Assembly: GCA_900314825.1 (NCBI GenBank)
Contig: OMWS01000011.1
Location: 18,434-82,433, forward strand
Length of the DNA stretch: 64,000 bases
From: an uncultured Veillonellaceae bacterium
Lineage (GTDB): Bacteria; Bacillota; Negativicutes; Selenomonadales; Selenomonadaceae
Reading direction: 5' to 3'
Shown: positions 25,543-34,790 of the stretch, in pieces
How positions within the stretch are numbered: the first letter of the stretch is position 1
How the letters are laid out: every line of letters begins with the position of its first letter
Position numbers and translations under genes: made by a program
Notes under the pieces: model-generated
The model's input: the letters and a program-made list of their open reading frames with translations, nothing else
The model's database searches: none
Told to the model about the DNA's origin: nothing

Positions 25543-27459
25543 ATGATCCTGACGCTCGAACACTACACGAAAAGCTATGGCGAGAAGACGCTGTTTGACG
25601 GCGTGGACCTCGCGATTGACGCGGGCGACCGCATCGGCATCGTCGGCGTGAATGGCACGGGCAAGAGCACGTTTCTGAATGCCGTGGCTGGCCGCACGCC
25701 TGTCGATGACGGCACGCGCGTCGAGATGCGTGGGCTTCGCATCGAGGTGCTGGCGCAGGATAAATCGTTTGCGCCGGAAAACACCGTGCTCATGGAAGTC
25801 TTCCGCGGTACGTCGCCCTTGATGCGCGCGCTCCGCGACTACGAGCTTGCGCTGCGCGCCGCAGAGGATGCGCCGGACGATGCGAAGGTGCAACAGACAC
25901 TTGCGCACTCTTCGGAGGCCATCGATGCGGCGGGCGGCTGGCAGCTTGAGAGCGAGGCGAAGACGGTGTTGACGCAGCTCGGCATCACGGATTTCGCCGC
26001 GCCCGTCGGCACGCTCTCGGGCGGCCAGCAGAAGCGCCTCGCGCTCGCGACGGCGCTCGTGCAGCCGTGCGACCTGCTGCTTCTCGACGAGCCGACGAAC
26101 CATCTCGACAGCGAGACGATCGCCTGGCTCGAGACGTATCTCGCGGGTCGCAAGGGAGCACTGCTCCTCGTCACGCATGACCGCTATTTCCTCGACCACG
26201 TCGCGACGAAGATCCTCGAGCTCGACAAGGGCAAGTCGTACACGTACACGGGCAACTACTCCGCGTTCCTTGAGCAAAAGGCCGCGCGCATCGAGCGCGA
26301 GCAGGCGAGCGAGGCGAAGCGGCAGAACTTTCTCCGCAACGAGCTCAAGTGGCTGCGGCGCGGCGCGCAGGCGCGCTCGACGAAGCAGAAAGCGCGCATC
26401 GAGCGTTATGAGCAGGTGAAAGCGCAGACGCCCGACCTCGACCGCAGCACGGTGGAAATCGGCCTCGCGGGCAGCCGCCTCGGACGCACGGTCATCGAGC
26501 TCGACCACGTCCATTACGAGGCGGGCGGCGAGACGATCGTCAAGGACTTCACGTACACCGTCCTGCGCCACGACCGCGTCGCCATCCTCGGCCGCAACGG
26601 CACGGGAAAGACGACACTCCTCAATCTCATCGCCGGCCGCCTGAAGCCTTCGAGCGGCACGGTGACGATCGGGCAGACCGTCAAGATCGGCTACTTCATG
26701 CAGAAGTCCGTGGACATGGACGAACGCCTGCGCGCCATCGAGTACATCCAGGAGGCCGCGCGCACGATCACGCTGGCCGATGGCACGACGATTTCCGCGT
26801 CGCAGCTCATGGAACGGTTTCTTTTCCCCGGCAACCTCCAATGGACGCCGATCGCGCGACTGTCGGGCGGCGAGAAGCGGCGGCTGTATCTCCTGCGCAT
26901 TCTCATGGAGTCGCCGAACGTGCTGCTCTTGGACGAGCCGACGAATGATCTCGACCTCGAGACGATGGCGGTATTGGAATCGTTCATTGATGATTTCACG
27001 GGCGCGATCATCTTCGTCTCGCACGACCGCTTCTTCGTCGATCGCCTCGCGGACAAGTGCTTCGTCTACGAACCGGGCGGCGAGTTGCGGATGTATCCGG
27101 GTGGGTACACGTATTACAAGCAAAAGGAAGCAGAAGAACAAGCGGCGTTCGTTCCAGCGGAATCGAACGTTGTTCCAGCATCAAACATTGCCGCCGCCCC
27201 CGTAACGAAGCCCGATGAAGCGAAGGACCGCCCAAAGAAGCTGACATTCAAAGAGCAAAAAGAATACGCCGAAATCGAAGACGTCATCGCGAGCAAGGAA
27301 GGCGAACTCCGCGCGACGGAACTCCTCATGCAGCAGAACGCCGCTGACTACGGCAAGCTTGCGGAACTCAGCAAGGAACAACAACGCTTGCAAGCGGAAT
27401 TAGATCACCTTATGGAACGTTGGGCATATCTCGAAGAAGTAGCAGAATCCTCAAATTAA
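25543..27459 (+). CDS. ABC-F family ATPase (Uup/YdiF-like)
   Basis: A 638-residue soluble protein with two ABC ATPase domains and no membrane segments. Walker A motifs are GVNGTGKST (about residue 36) and GRNGTGKTT (about 351), signatures LSGGQQKRLALA and LSGGEKRRLYLL, and Walker B motifs LLLLDEPTNHLD and VLLLDEPTNDLD. The interdomain linker (about 245-300) is the charged ABC-F P-site motif, and the C-terminus (about 565-638) is a predicted coiled coil as in Uup. Such proteins act on ribosomes or DNA. The ATG at 25543 follows AAAGG. No antibiotic-resistance subfamily is evident. Confidence 0.9.
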   Translation: MILTLEHYTKSYGEKTLFDGVDLAIDAGDRIGIVGVNGTGKSTFLNAVAGRTPVDDGTRVEMRGLRIEVLAQDKSFAPENTVLMEVFRGTSPLMRALRDYELALRAAEDAPDDAKVQQTLAHSSEAIDAAGGWQLESEAKTVLTQLGITDFAAPVGTLSGGQQKRLALATALVQPCDLLLLDEPTNHLDSETIAWLETYLAGRKGALLLVTHDRYFLDHVATKILELDKGKSYTYTGNYSAFLEQKAARIEREQASEAKRQNFLRNELKWLRRGAQARSTKQKARIERYEQVKAQTPDLDRSTVEIGLAGSRLGRTVIELDHVHYEAGGETIVKDFTYTVLRHDRVAILGRNGTGKTTLLNLIAGRLKPSSGTVTIGQTVKIGYFMQKSVDMDERLRAIEYIQEAARTITLADGTTISASQLMERFLFPGNLQWTPIARLSGGEKRRLYLLRILMESPNVLLLDEPTNDLDLETMAVLESFIDDFTGAIIFVSHDRFFVDRLADKCFVYEPGGELRMYPGGYTYYKQKEAEEQAAFVPAESNVVPASNIAAAPVTKPDEAKDRPKKLTFKEQKEYAEIEDVIASKEGELRATELLMQQNAADYGKLAELSKEQQRLQAELDHLMERWAYLEEVAESSN

Positions 27460-27610
27460 GCCTCCCCCTCTGGGGGAGGTGCCGAGCGAATGCGAGGCGG
27501 AGAGGGTAGCGCATGATGGGGGCTGTATTCTTATCGGAAGGAATGAGAAGGTAGATACCACGCTACCCTCTCCACCGCTTCGCGGGCCCCCTCCCCCAGA
27601 GGGGAAGGCT
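27460..27610. repeat. Composite palindromic repeat, family A copy before the hexokinase gene
   Basis: The left arm GCCTCCCCCTCTGGGGGAGG begins at the ABC-F stop codon. The right arm CCTCCCCCAGAGGGGAAGGC is preceded by CTACCCTCTCCACCGCTTCGC, a family B style inner arm, so the copy is an A/B chimera. Confidence 0.83.
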
Positions 27611-27653
27611 TAGGTGCTAACATAATACATCACACACAAAGGAGAACCGAATC

Positions 27654-28952
27654 ATGTCTTTCGACCAGAACCAATTCGAATCCATCCTCGCCGACTTCAC
27701 GATCGACAGCGACGAGCTCCGCGAGATCGCGGGCGCGTTCCGCTATGATCTGAAGCAGGGCCTCAAAGACCCGGATCTCAGCTCCATGCGCATGCTGAAA
27801 TCGTACATCGGCCTGCCGACCCGCAAGGAGACGGGCGAATACCTCGCGCTCGACTTCGGCGGCACGAACGTGCGCGTGCTGCGCATCCGCCTCGATGGCG
27901 ACGGCAAGTTCGAGGTGCTGAAGAAAGTCGCGAAACCGCTCGTCGTGCCGGGCGAGTACAACTACATCGCCGCGGACGCGACGGCCGACCAGATGTTCGG
28001 CTTCATCGCCGACCTCGTGGAAGAAGCCGTCGAAGGAGACCACACGAAAAAGTATTATCTCGGCCATACGTTCTCGTTCCCGTCGGAGCAGACGGATCTC
28101 TACAACGCAAAGCTCATCATCTGGACGAAGGAATTCGCGACGCCGGGCGTCGAGGGCAAGGTGGTCAATGACCTCCTCAAGGACGCGCTGCACAAGAAAG
28201 GCCTCGGCAACGTCGAGCCGACGGCTGTCATCAATGACACGGTCGCCGTCCAGCTCGCAGCGGCCTACAAGCACGACAACGTCAATATCGGCTGCATCTA
28301 CGCGACGGGCCACAACACGTGCTACCTCGAGCCGTACGCGGACAGCGCACAAGAGCCGATGATCCTGAACCTCGAATCCGGCGGCTTCAACCGCCTGACG
28401 CCGGGCCGCTTTGATGTCGAGCTCGACAAAGCTTCCGAGAAGCCGGGCGAGCAGCGCCTGGAGAAGATGGTCTCCGGCCGCTACATGGGCGAGCTGTTCG
28501 GCATGGCGCTGGCGGAGCTCTTCGATGAAAAAGGCAAGGCCTATGGCTTCACGAGCATCGATATGTCGGCCATCATGGACGACGAAGATGCCGCGCATCC
28601 GGCCATCATCAAGCTCGTCGCGGAAAAGACCGGCCACACGATCGATGCGGCGGATGCGGACAAGGTGCAAGACCTCGTACTGCGCATCGTAAACCGCTCG
28701 GCGCGCCTCGTCGCGGCGTCGTTCACGGGCATCCTCTGGCAGCTGCAGGGCGCAGAGAAGACGCTCGCGCCGCAGACGATCGCCGTCGATGGCTCCGTCT
28801 ACGAGAAGATGCCGCACGCGAAAGAGAACCTCATGAAGGGCCTCTCAGAGCTCCTCGGCACGGACGCGGCAGCCGTCGAGACCGTCCTCGAAAACGGTGG
28901 CTCCGGCCTCGGTGCAGCGATTGCGGCGGCCGTGGCGGCGTCCAGGAAATAA
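27654..28952 (+). CDS. Hexokinase of the eukaryote-type family
   Basis: A 432-residue ATP-dependent sugar kinase with the two Pfam hexokinase lobes rather than bacterial Glk/ROK features. Phosphate 1 motif LALDFGGTNVRVLRI (about residue 66), sugar-binding FSFPSEQ and LIIWTKEF (family LGFTFSFP and L..WTKGF), catalytic Asp in VINDTVAVQLAAAY, phosphate 2 IGCIYATGHNTCYLE, adenosine motif IAVDGSVYEKMP and GGSGLGAAIAAAVA. It phosphorylates glucose or related hexoses in the cytosol; lactose split by LacG releases free glucose needing such a kinase. The ATG at 27654 follows AAAGGAG. Such hexokinases are uncommon in bacteria. Confidence 0.88.
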   Translation: MSFDQNQFESILADFTIDSDELREIAGAFRYDLKQGLKDPDLSSMRMLKSYIGLPTRKETGEYLALDFGGTNVRVLRIRLDGDGKFEVLKKVAKPLVVPGEYNYIAADATADQMFGFIADLVEEAVEGDHTKKYYLGHTFSFPSEQTDLYNAKLIIWTKEFATPGVEGKVVNDLLKDALHKKGLGNVEPTAVINDTVAVQLAAAYKHDNVNIGCIYATGHNTCYLEPYADSAQEPMILNLESGGFNRLTPGRFDVELDKASEKPGEQRLEKMVSGRYMGELFGMALAELFDEKGKAYGFTSIDMSAIMDDEDAAHPAIIKLVAEKTGHTIDAADADKVQDLVLRIVNRSARLVAASFTGILWQLQGAEKTLAPQTIAVDGSVYEKMPHAKENLMKGLSELLGTDAAAVETVLENGGSGLGAAIAAAVAASRK

Positions 28953-29004
28953 GAAAGAGGAAATACGCAAGACGTTTCATCTATTGCGGAGCGTTGCTGA
29001 TACA

Positions 29005-29211
29005 GCAGCCTTCCCCTCAGGGGAAGGGGGACCGCGTTAGCGGTGGAAAGGGTACTTGGGTGCGATAGCCGGACAAGATTTTCGTGCTTACTAAGCATAT
29101 CTCATGTTGCGAGATTCCTTTGATACAACTAGAATCGCTTCATTTTCTGCTCCTTATTACCCGCTCCGCCTCGCATTCGCTCGGCACCTCTCCCAGAGGG
29201 AGAGGCTGCTG
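29005..29211. repeat. Composite palindromic repeat, family B copy between hexokinase and rpoN
   Basis: The left arm GCAGCCTTCCCCTCAGGGGAAGG with GGACCGCGTTAGCGGT is followed by GGGTACTTGGGTGCGATAGC. The right side has GCGAATGCGAGGCGGAGC (complement) and CACCTCTCCCAGAGGGAGAGG. It fills the 332-bp gap, with no other feature seen except the rpoN ribosome site. Confidence 0.83.
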
Positions 29212-29284
29212 GATGCGAGACCTTCGGCAACAGTTCTAACGTTTTTGCGTTCACAAACGTTTCAAAGTTAGAAGGAACCGCCGT

Positions 29285-30709
29285 ATGGAACAGTCACAAG
29301 CGCTCTCGCAAACGCTTTCCCAGCATCTCGCGATGACGATGAAGATGCAGCAGGCCATCAAAATCCTTGCGCTGCCGGCACAGGAACTCCGTGGCCTTAT
29401 CGAAAAGGAATACCTCGAAAACCCTGCGCTCGAAATCGACTACGATCCTGCGGCGCTTTCTTTTGAGGCGGACACGCGGACGCTTGATGAGCGCGGGCAA
29501 GAGGAACGCGCGCAAGCGTATCGTGCCGAAGATATTTCAGCGCTTGCAAGTTATCTTGGACATCCCGAACGTGGCGATGCGTGGACGGACGGCGAACGCG
29601 AGCCGCGTGCCTTTGAGCCAGCACGGCCCGCGAGCCGCACGCTCGAAGACGAGCTCATGGAGCAGGTTGCGTTTGCCTTCCCCGAAGGTCATGAGCAGGA
29701 AAAAGCCGTCGCGACGTTCCTCGTTGGCTCGCTTGACGGCAGCGGCTATCTGACCGTTTCGCTTGATGAAGTTGCACGGGTGACCAAGGTAACAGAAGAA
29801 GAAGCGGAACACGTTCTCACGGTGATTCAGTCTTTCGAACCGGCCGGCGTCGGCGCACGCGATCTCGTGGAGTGCTTGCGGATCCAGGCCGAGCGGCGCG
29901 GCATCTATGAAGGGCTTGTCGCTTGCATGATTGACAAGCATTTGAAGGATATTGCGGACAACCGCATCAAGGAGATCGCAAGTGCCGAAGGCGTGCGCCC
30001 TGCTGACGTGCAGATGGCTGTCGACATCGTGCGCACGCTGACGCCAAAGCCAGGCGCGTGCTACGGCTGCGAAGAGACGGGCTACATCACGCCTGACGTC
30101 ATCGTGCGGCCCTATGGCGCGGGCTATCGCGTCGAGCTCACGAGCGGCGGCGTGCCGGGCCTGCACATCTCGCGGCTGTACCAAGAGGCGGCAGGCTACG
30201 ATGACGAGACGCAAAGCTATATCCGCGGCCGGCTGAACGCCGCGACGTGGCTCATCAAGAACATCGAGACGCGCCAGGGCACCATCCGCCGCGTCGCCGA
30301 GGAAATCGTGCGCCGCCAGCGTCCCGTGCTGACGCAAGGCCTCGCCGCGCTCACGCCGATGACGATGCAAGAGGTCGCGGATGCGATCGAGGTCCACGAG
30401 TCCACGGTCAGCCGTGCCGCGCAAGGGAAATACATCGAGCTCCCAAGCGGCATCTTTCCCATCAAAGCCTTTTTCACGGCGAACCTCGCGCAGGGCGCTG
30501 CAGGCCATCCGGACGAAGCCTATGGTGCGACGCAGGTCAAAGACGAACTCGCCGCGATCATCGCGGCGGAAGACCCGAAGAAGCCGCTCTCGGACGCGAA
30601 GCTTGCAAAGCTGCTTGCGGAAAAGGGATTAGAAATTTCCCGTCGCACCGTCGTGAAATATCGCGAACAGCTCGGCATCGCGTCGTCGGTGAAGCGGAAA
30701 CGGTACTGA
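29285..30709 (+). CDS. rpoN: RNA polymerase sigma-54 factor RpoN
   Basis: A 474-residue sigma-54. Region I is glutamine/leucine-rich (QALSQTLSQHLAMTMKMQQAIKILALPAQEL). An acidic, variable region II (about 55-110) follows. The core-binding region has DGSGYLTVSLDE and FEPAGVGARDLVECLRIQ. The C-terminal helix-turn-helix (TMQEVADAIEVHESTVSRAAQGKYIELPSGIFPIKAFF) recognises the -12 element. The RpoN box is SRRTVVKYREQLGI near the end, and reads the -24 element. No bacterial enhancer-binding protein or clear -24/-12 promoter was found in this window. Confidence 0.95.
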   Translation: MEQSQALSQTLSQHLAMTMKMQQAIKILALPAQELRGLIEKEYLENPALEIDYDPAALSFEADTRTLDERGQEERAQAYRAEDISALASYLGHPERGDAWTDGEREPRAFEPARPASRTLEDELMEQVAFAFPEGHEQEKAVATFLVGSLDGSGYLTVSLDEVARVTKVTEEEAEHVLTVIQSFEPAGVGARDLVECLRIQAERRGIYEGLVACMIDKHLKDIADNRIKEIASAEGVRPADVQMAVDIVRTLTPKPGACYGCEETGYITPDVIVRPYGAGYRVELTSGGVPGLHISRLYQEAAGYDDETQSYIRGRLNAATWLIKNIETRQGTIRRVAEEIVRRQRPVLTQGLAALTPMTMQEVADAIEVHESTVSRAAQGKYIELPSGIFPIKAFFTANLAQGAAGHPDEAYGATQVKDELAAIIAAEDPKKPLSDAKLAKLLAEKGLEISRRTVVKYREQLGIASSVKRKRY

Positions 30710-30714
30710 AAGAC

Positions 30715-30761
30715 AAACGGTGTGGTTGCAAGATTTTTTGTTGCAACCACACCGTTTTTTT
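30715..30761 (+). terminator. Terminator after rpoN
   Basis: AAACGGTGTGGTTGCAA pairs with TTGCAACCACACCGTTT, followed by a T run: a 17-bp perfect stem. Confidence 0.9.
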
Positions 30762-30803
30762 GATAACGTGAACGTAGGAAAAGAACAAAAGGAGCGGAGA
30801 CTT

Positions 30804-31862
30804 ATGCAAGATATGATCGGAGACAAGAAATTATCGGAGGGCAAGCAGGGGAACACGCCGCCGAAGCTCGACCTCACGCCGGAACAGGTGGCGGCGATGC
30901 GGCGGGCGGCATCGCTTGCGGCACCGGACATTGAGGCGTTGCCGTCCTGCCATCCCGCCACCGTGCTGCGCGCGGAAAACGAGGCGATGAATGCGCAGAT
31001 TGCCACGCTGCTGCATGACGTGGCGCTGCCCGAGACGCCAGCGGATTTCGTTCCGCGCTTCCTCGCGCTGAACGCCGTCCGCACGCATTTCATGAAAAAA
31101 GAAGAGCTCATCATGCCGATGCTGTACCAGTATGGCGTGACGGGCCCTTCGGATGTGATGTGGCGCGATGATGATGCGATGAAAAAAGAACTCGGCACGA
31201 TTTCGCGCAGCTTGCAGGAAGACGCGGAAAACGTCGTGCTGTACCGCGGCCGCATCCAGGCGCTCCTCCAGCAGTTGACGGCGATGACGCGGAAAGAGGA
31301 CGCAATCTTGTTCCCGCTCGCACTGCGCTATTTCACGGAAGAGGAATGGTACGCCATCTACGACGATGCCATCGACATGGGCACGGCGTTCCTCGCGACG
31401 CAGCCCGCGCCATGGGAAGCGGCAGAAGCGTGGCGCAAAGCGCAGGCAGACGCGGCAGACAAGCGCACGTTTGAAAATGGCAAAATCCAGTTGCCGACGG
31501 GCGAGCTCACTGTCCGGGAACTGCGTGCGATCCTGAAACTTGCAGGCATCGACATCACATTCATCGACGCGGCGGATCATCTGCGCTTCTTCGAAAACGA
31601 GGGCAAAGTCTTCGCCCGCCCGAAGCTTGCGCTCGGCCGCCCCGTCTACGACTGCCACCCGACGCAAATCGTCCCCGTCGTGAAGCACCTGCTCGCGGAC
31701 TTCAAGGCGAAACGGCGCGACCACATGACCGTCTGGCGGCGCATCGCAAAGAGACCCATCGGCGTGCGCTACCATGCCGTGTACGATGACGACGGCACGT
31801 ACCTCGGCGCCGTCGAGTTCGTTCAAGATTTTACGGAAGCGCTCGCGCATTTTGGAAAATGA
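30804..31862 (+). CDS. DUF438-family protein with hemerythrin-like and PAS domains
   Basis: A 352-residue soluble protein. Residues about 35-200 form a hemerythrin-like helical bundle with histidines in LPSCHPATVLRAENEAM, RTHFMKKEELIMPML and KEDAILFPLALRYF; these could hold a di-iron site. Residues about 235-350 form a PAS domain (ITFIDAADHLRFFENEGKVFARP...YHAVYDDDGTYLGAVEFVQDFTE) like that in DUF438 proteins. A role in oxygen, NO or iron sensing is inferred from the domain pair and not shown. The ATG at 30804 follows AAAGGAGCGG. It stands alone after the rpoN terminator. Confidence 0.82.
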   Translation: MQDMIGDKKLSEGKQGNTPPKLDLTPEQVAAMRRAASLAAPDIEALPSCHPATVLRAENEAMNAQIATLLHDVALPETPADFVPRFLALNAVRTHFMKKEELIMPMLYQYGVTGPSDVMWRDDDAMKKELGTISRSLQEDAENVVLYRGRIQALLQQLTAMTRKEDAILFPLALRYFTEEEWYAIYDDAIDMGTAFLATQPAPWEAAEAWRKAQADAADKRTFENGKIQLPTGELTVRELRAILKLAGIDITFIDAADHLRFFENEGKVFARPKLALGRPVYDCHPTQIVPVVKHLLADFKAKRRDHMTVWRRIAKRPIGVRYHAVYDDDGTYLGAVEFVQDFTEALAHFGK

Positions 31863-31926
31863 ACATGAGTTGTGGCGTTTGCTAAACGAATATCATGTGC
31901 ATCTGTTGCCGAGCGTAGCGAATACA

Positions 31927-32140
31927 GCAGCCTCTCCCTGTGGGAGAGGGGGACCGCGAAGCGGTGGAGAGGGTACTTGGGTGCGATAGCAAAGCAAAAA
32001 TAAAACACTTTCATAGCATTGAGTCGTTTGTGTTCAAACGTAAGGCTATGGAAGTGTTTTCGTTTGCGGGACAAATCGCACCCTTGTACCCTCGCCGCCT
32101 CGCTGGCGCTCGGCACCTCTCCCAAGGGGAGAGGCTGCTG
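31927..32140. repeat. Composite palindromic repeat, family B copy after the DUF438 gene
   Basis: The left arm GCAGCCTCTCCCTGTGGGAGAGG with GGACCGCGAAGCGGT is followed by the core hairpin at 32006-32056, whose stem matches that at 16551-16601 with compensatory changes (inner GTTTG/CAAAC here, GTATG/CATAC there). The right arm ends GGGGAGAGGCTGCTG. The 340-bp gap holds no gene. Confidence 0.85.
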
Positions 32141-32202
32141 CAAGAGTTACAGTCAGCAATCTTATGAAACTGTTCCAGTTAATGAAACAATCTTTTTGTA
32201 GC

Positions 32203-33852
32203 TCAGATCACCCAGTTATTTGGCGTGACGGTCGCGTCGAGGAGCGTGGCGTGGAGGATCGTGTTCGCGATGGTGGCGGCGTCTGTTGCACCATTGGCGA
32301 GATCGCTCCAGGCTTTTGCGTGCGGGAGGTTTGCGAGTGCGGATGCTGCATCTTCGCTCTTCGCAGCAACGAGGACGATTAATCCAGCATTGAGGAGATG
32401 CTGCGTCGTTGAGGCAGCGTCATCGGTTGCCTCTGGCGTGTAAAGGTATGTATGACGGCCGCTGCGGACGAGGGTGTACTCGGCTTCAGCGATAGCGGCG
32501 GAGGTGACGTTATCTTGCGGTGCGAAGACGACCGCGAGTGGCGTCTGCCAGTTCAGCGCGCTGCGCATAGCGGGCGTGGCCTCAAAACGTGCCGCGTTGC
32601 TGCTTCCAATCGTGCGGACGACGCCGGCCGCGGCTGTGCTGTTCGTGATGCGGTCGATGAGGATGAGCTCGCCTTGCGTGCGGTGCGCGCTGAATGGCGC
32701 GAGCACGATGGGCTCGGTGACCGCGATGTCCACGAGCGCGATTTCATTTTTCTGGAGCGTGTCTGCTGGCTCATGCTCGCCCGTGTTGATGTCGATTCGA
32801 TATTCAATCTTTGACAAGATGGCAGGAATCTGGCGCGTGCCGAGCTGGAGAAGGAAATTCTTGCCGACGGTGAGCTCGGCATCATCCATCCAGAGGAGTT
32901 CTGCTTGGAAGGAATCAGCAAGTTCGAGGCCGCTGTCCTTTTCGAGCACGCTGCCGCGCGAGACATCGACTTCGCGGCTGAGCTGGATGGTCACGGGCTG
33001 GCCGGTGAACGCAGATTTTTCTTCATGGTCGGCGACAAGGATGCTTTTGACCTCGGCGGATTCGCCGCTCGGCAGCACGCGGATCGTGTCGCCGATGGAG
33101 ACGCTGCCGCTTTCGATCTGGCCCTCAAAGCCGCGGAACGTATGGTCAGGGCGGCAGACACGCTGCACGGGCAGATAAAAGCCTTGCTCGACGGCGGCAT
33201 TCGTCGTGACATCGACTGTTTCCAGATACGGCAAGAGCGCTTTCCCTGTGTACCAAGGCATGGCATCGGATTTCTTTGTGACGTTGTCGCCCTCCGTCGC
33301 AGAGACGGGGATGATGACGACGTTTTCAAGGTTCAGTTCGCGTTCGAGTTCCTGGATTTGCTTGGCGATTTCGTTGAACCGCACTTCGTCGTAATGGATC
33401 AAATCCATCTTGTTGACAGCAAACACAAAATACCGGATGCCCATGAGCGCGCAGATGCGGGCGTGGCGGCGCGTCTGCGTCAGCACGCCCTGTGTCGCAT
33501 CGACGAGGATGATGGCAAGATCCGCGAACGACGCGCCGCAGGCCATGTTGCGCGTGTATTCCTCGTGGCCGGGCGTATCGGCGCAGATGAAGCTGCGGCT
33601 CTCCGTTGTGAAATAGCGATATGCGACGTCAATCGTGATGCCTTGCTCGCGCTCGGCGAGGAGGCCGTCGAGGAGCAGCGAGTAGTCGATGGCACCGCCG
33701 CGGCTGCCGACTTTCGAATCGAGCAGCAGCGCTTCCTTCTGGTCGGCGTAGAGGAGCTTCGCATCGTAGAGCAGGTGGCCGATCAGCGTGGATTTGCCGT
33801 CGTCGACGCTGCCGCACGTAATGAATTTCAACAGGTCGTTCTTTTCGTTCAT
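32203..33852 (-). CDS. cysN: Sulfate adenylyltransferase large subunit CysN with degenerate APS-kinase-like tail
   Basis: A 549-residue GTPase subunit of ATP sulfurylase, which with CysD makes adenylylsulfate (APS) from sulfate and ATP. The GTP sites are GSVDDGKST (about 14-22), DTPGHEEYTRNM and VNKMDL, followed by EF-Tu-like beta-barrels to about residue 430. The last 110 residues are extra compared with a plain CysN of about 475. They contain SGRHTYLYTPEA and NAGLIVLVAAKSEDA, which resemble LGRHTYLLDGD and AGLIVLVS of CysC, but no P-loop is present. The ATG overlaps the cysD stop by one base (TGATG), so translation is coupled. The tail looks like an inactive CysC remnant. Confidence 0.9.
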   Translation of the reverse strand: MNEKNDLLKFITCGSVDDGKSTLIGHLLYDAKLLYADQKEALLLDSKVGSRGGAIDYSLLLDGLLAEREQGITIDVAYRYFTTESRSFICADTPGHEEYTRNMACGASFADLAIILVDATQGVLTQTRRHARICALMGIRYFVFAVNKMDLIHYDEVRFNEIAKQIQELERELNLENVVIIPVSATEGDNVTKKSDAMPWYTGKALLPYLETVDVTTNAAVEQGFYLPVQRVCRPDHTFRGFEGQIESGSVSIGDTIRVLPSGESAEVKSILVADHEEKSAFTGQPVTIQLSREVDVSRGSVLEKDSGLELADSFQAELLWMDDAELTVGKNFLLQLGTRQIPAILSKIEYRIDINTGEHEPADTLQKNEIALVDIAVTEPIVLAPFSAHRTQGELILIDRITNSTAAAGVVRTIGSSNAARFEATPAMRSALNWQTPLAVVFAPQDNVTSAAIAEAEYTLVRSGRHTYLYTPEATDDAASTTQHLLNAGLIVLVAAKSEDAASALANLPHAKAWSDLANGATDAATIANTILHATLLDATVTPNNWVI

Positions 33853-34763
33853 CAGAAATAGCCCTCCCGTTTGCGTTTCTCCATGGAGCCGGCGCCGCCG
33901 TCGTGGTCGATGACGCGGCTCGTGCGCTCGGATTCGACCGCGCCGAGCGTCTCCTGCACGATGGCTTCGAGGGAGCCTGCCGTCGATTCCACGCCGCCCG
34001 TCAGCGGATAGCAGCCGAGCGTGCGGAAGCGGATGACTTTGTGCTGAATGTCTTCGGGCTTCAGGTTCAGCTTTTTCACGATGCGGTCATCATCGACCAT
34101 GATGATGTTGCCGTCGCGCTCGATGCACGGGCGTTCTTTCGCGAAATAAAGCGAGACGATCTCGAGCCGCTCGCGGAGGATGTACTGCCAGATGTCCGTT
34201 TCCGTCCAATTGGAAAGCGGGAACACGCGGATGCTTTCGCCGGGATGGAGCTGCGCGTTGTAGAGCCGCCAGAGCTCGGGGCGCTGGTTCTTCGGGTCCC
34301 AGGCCTGCGCCGCGTTGCGGAACGAAAAGACGCGTTCTTTTGCGCGTGATTTTTCCTCATCGCGCCGCCCACCGCCAAATGCCGCCATGAAGCCGTACTT
34401 CGTCAGCGCCTGCTTCAGCGCTTGCGTCTTCATGATGTCCGTGTACGACGCGCCGTGGTCGAAGGGATTGATGCCGGCTTTGATGCCGTCTTCATTCTTG
34501 TACTCGATCATGTTGAGGCCGTATTTTTTCGCCTGCGCGTCGCGGAACGCGATCATCTCGTGGAATTTCCACGTCGTGTTGACGTGAAGGAACGGAAATG
34601 GCGGTTTCTCTGGATAAAAAGCCTTGAGCGCGAGGTGCATCATGACCGTGCTGTCCTTGCCAATGGAGTACAGCATGACCGGCTTCGCGCACTCGGCGGC
34701 GACTTCGCGGATGATGTAAATGGCCTCGGCTTCGAGCGCGTCGAGGTGCGACAGTTTTCCCAT
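33852..34763 (-). CDS. cysD: Sulfate adenylyltransferase small subunit CysD
   Basis: A 303-residue catalytic subunit of ATP sulfurylase, of the PP-loop/adenine nucleotide alpha-hydrolase superfamily. [22 protein letters not shown] is the PP-loop. [43 protein letters not shown] and [15 protein letters not shown] are CysD signatures. The ATG at 34763 lies 8 bases after AGGAAG; a TTG six codons upstream overlaps that ribosome site and is rejected. It is coupled to cysN downstream and lies 27 bp after the aprB-like gene. Confidence 0.94.
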   Translation of the reverse strand: MGKLSHLDALEAEAIYIIREVAAECAKPVMLYSIGKDSTVMMHLALKAFYPEKPPFPFLHVNTTWKFHEMIAFRDAQAKKYGLNMIEYKNEDGIKAGINPFDHGASYTDIMKTQALKQALTKYGFMAAFGGGRRDEEKSRAKERVFSFRNAAQAWDPKNQRPELWRLYNAQLHPGESIRVFPLSNWTETDIWQYILRERLEIVSLYFAKERPCIERDGNIIMVDDDRIVKKLNLKPEDIQHKVIRFRTLGCYPLTGGVESTAGSLEAIVQETLGAVESERTSRVIDHDGGAGSMEKRKREGYF

Positions 34764-34790
34764 GGAGCTCTTCCTTTCCAAAGGCGGACG

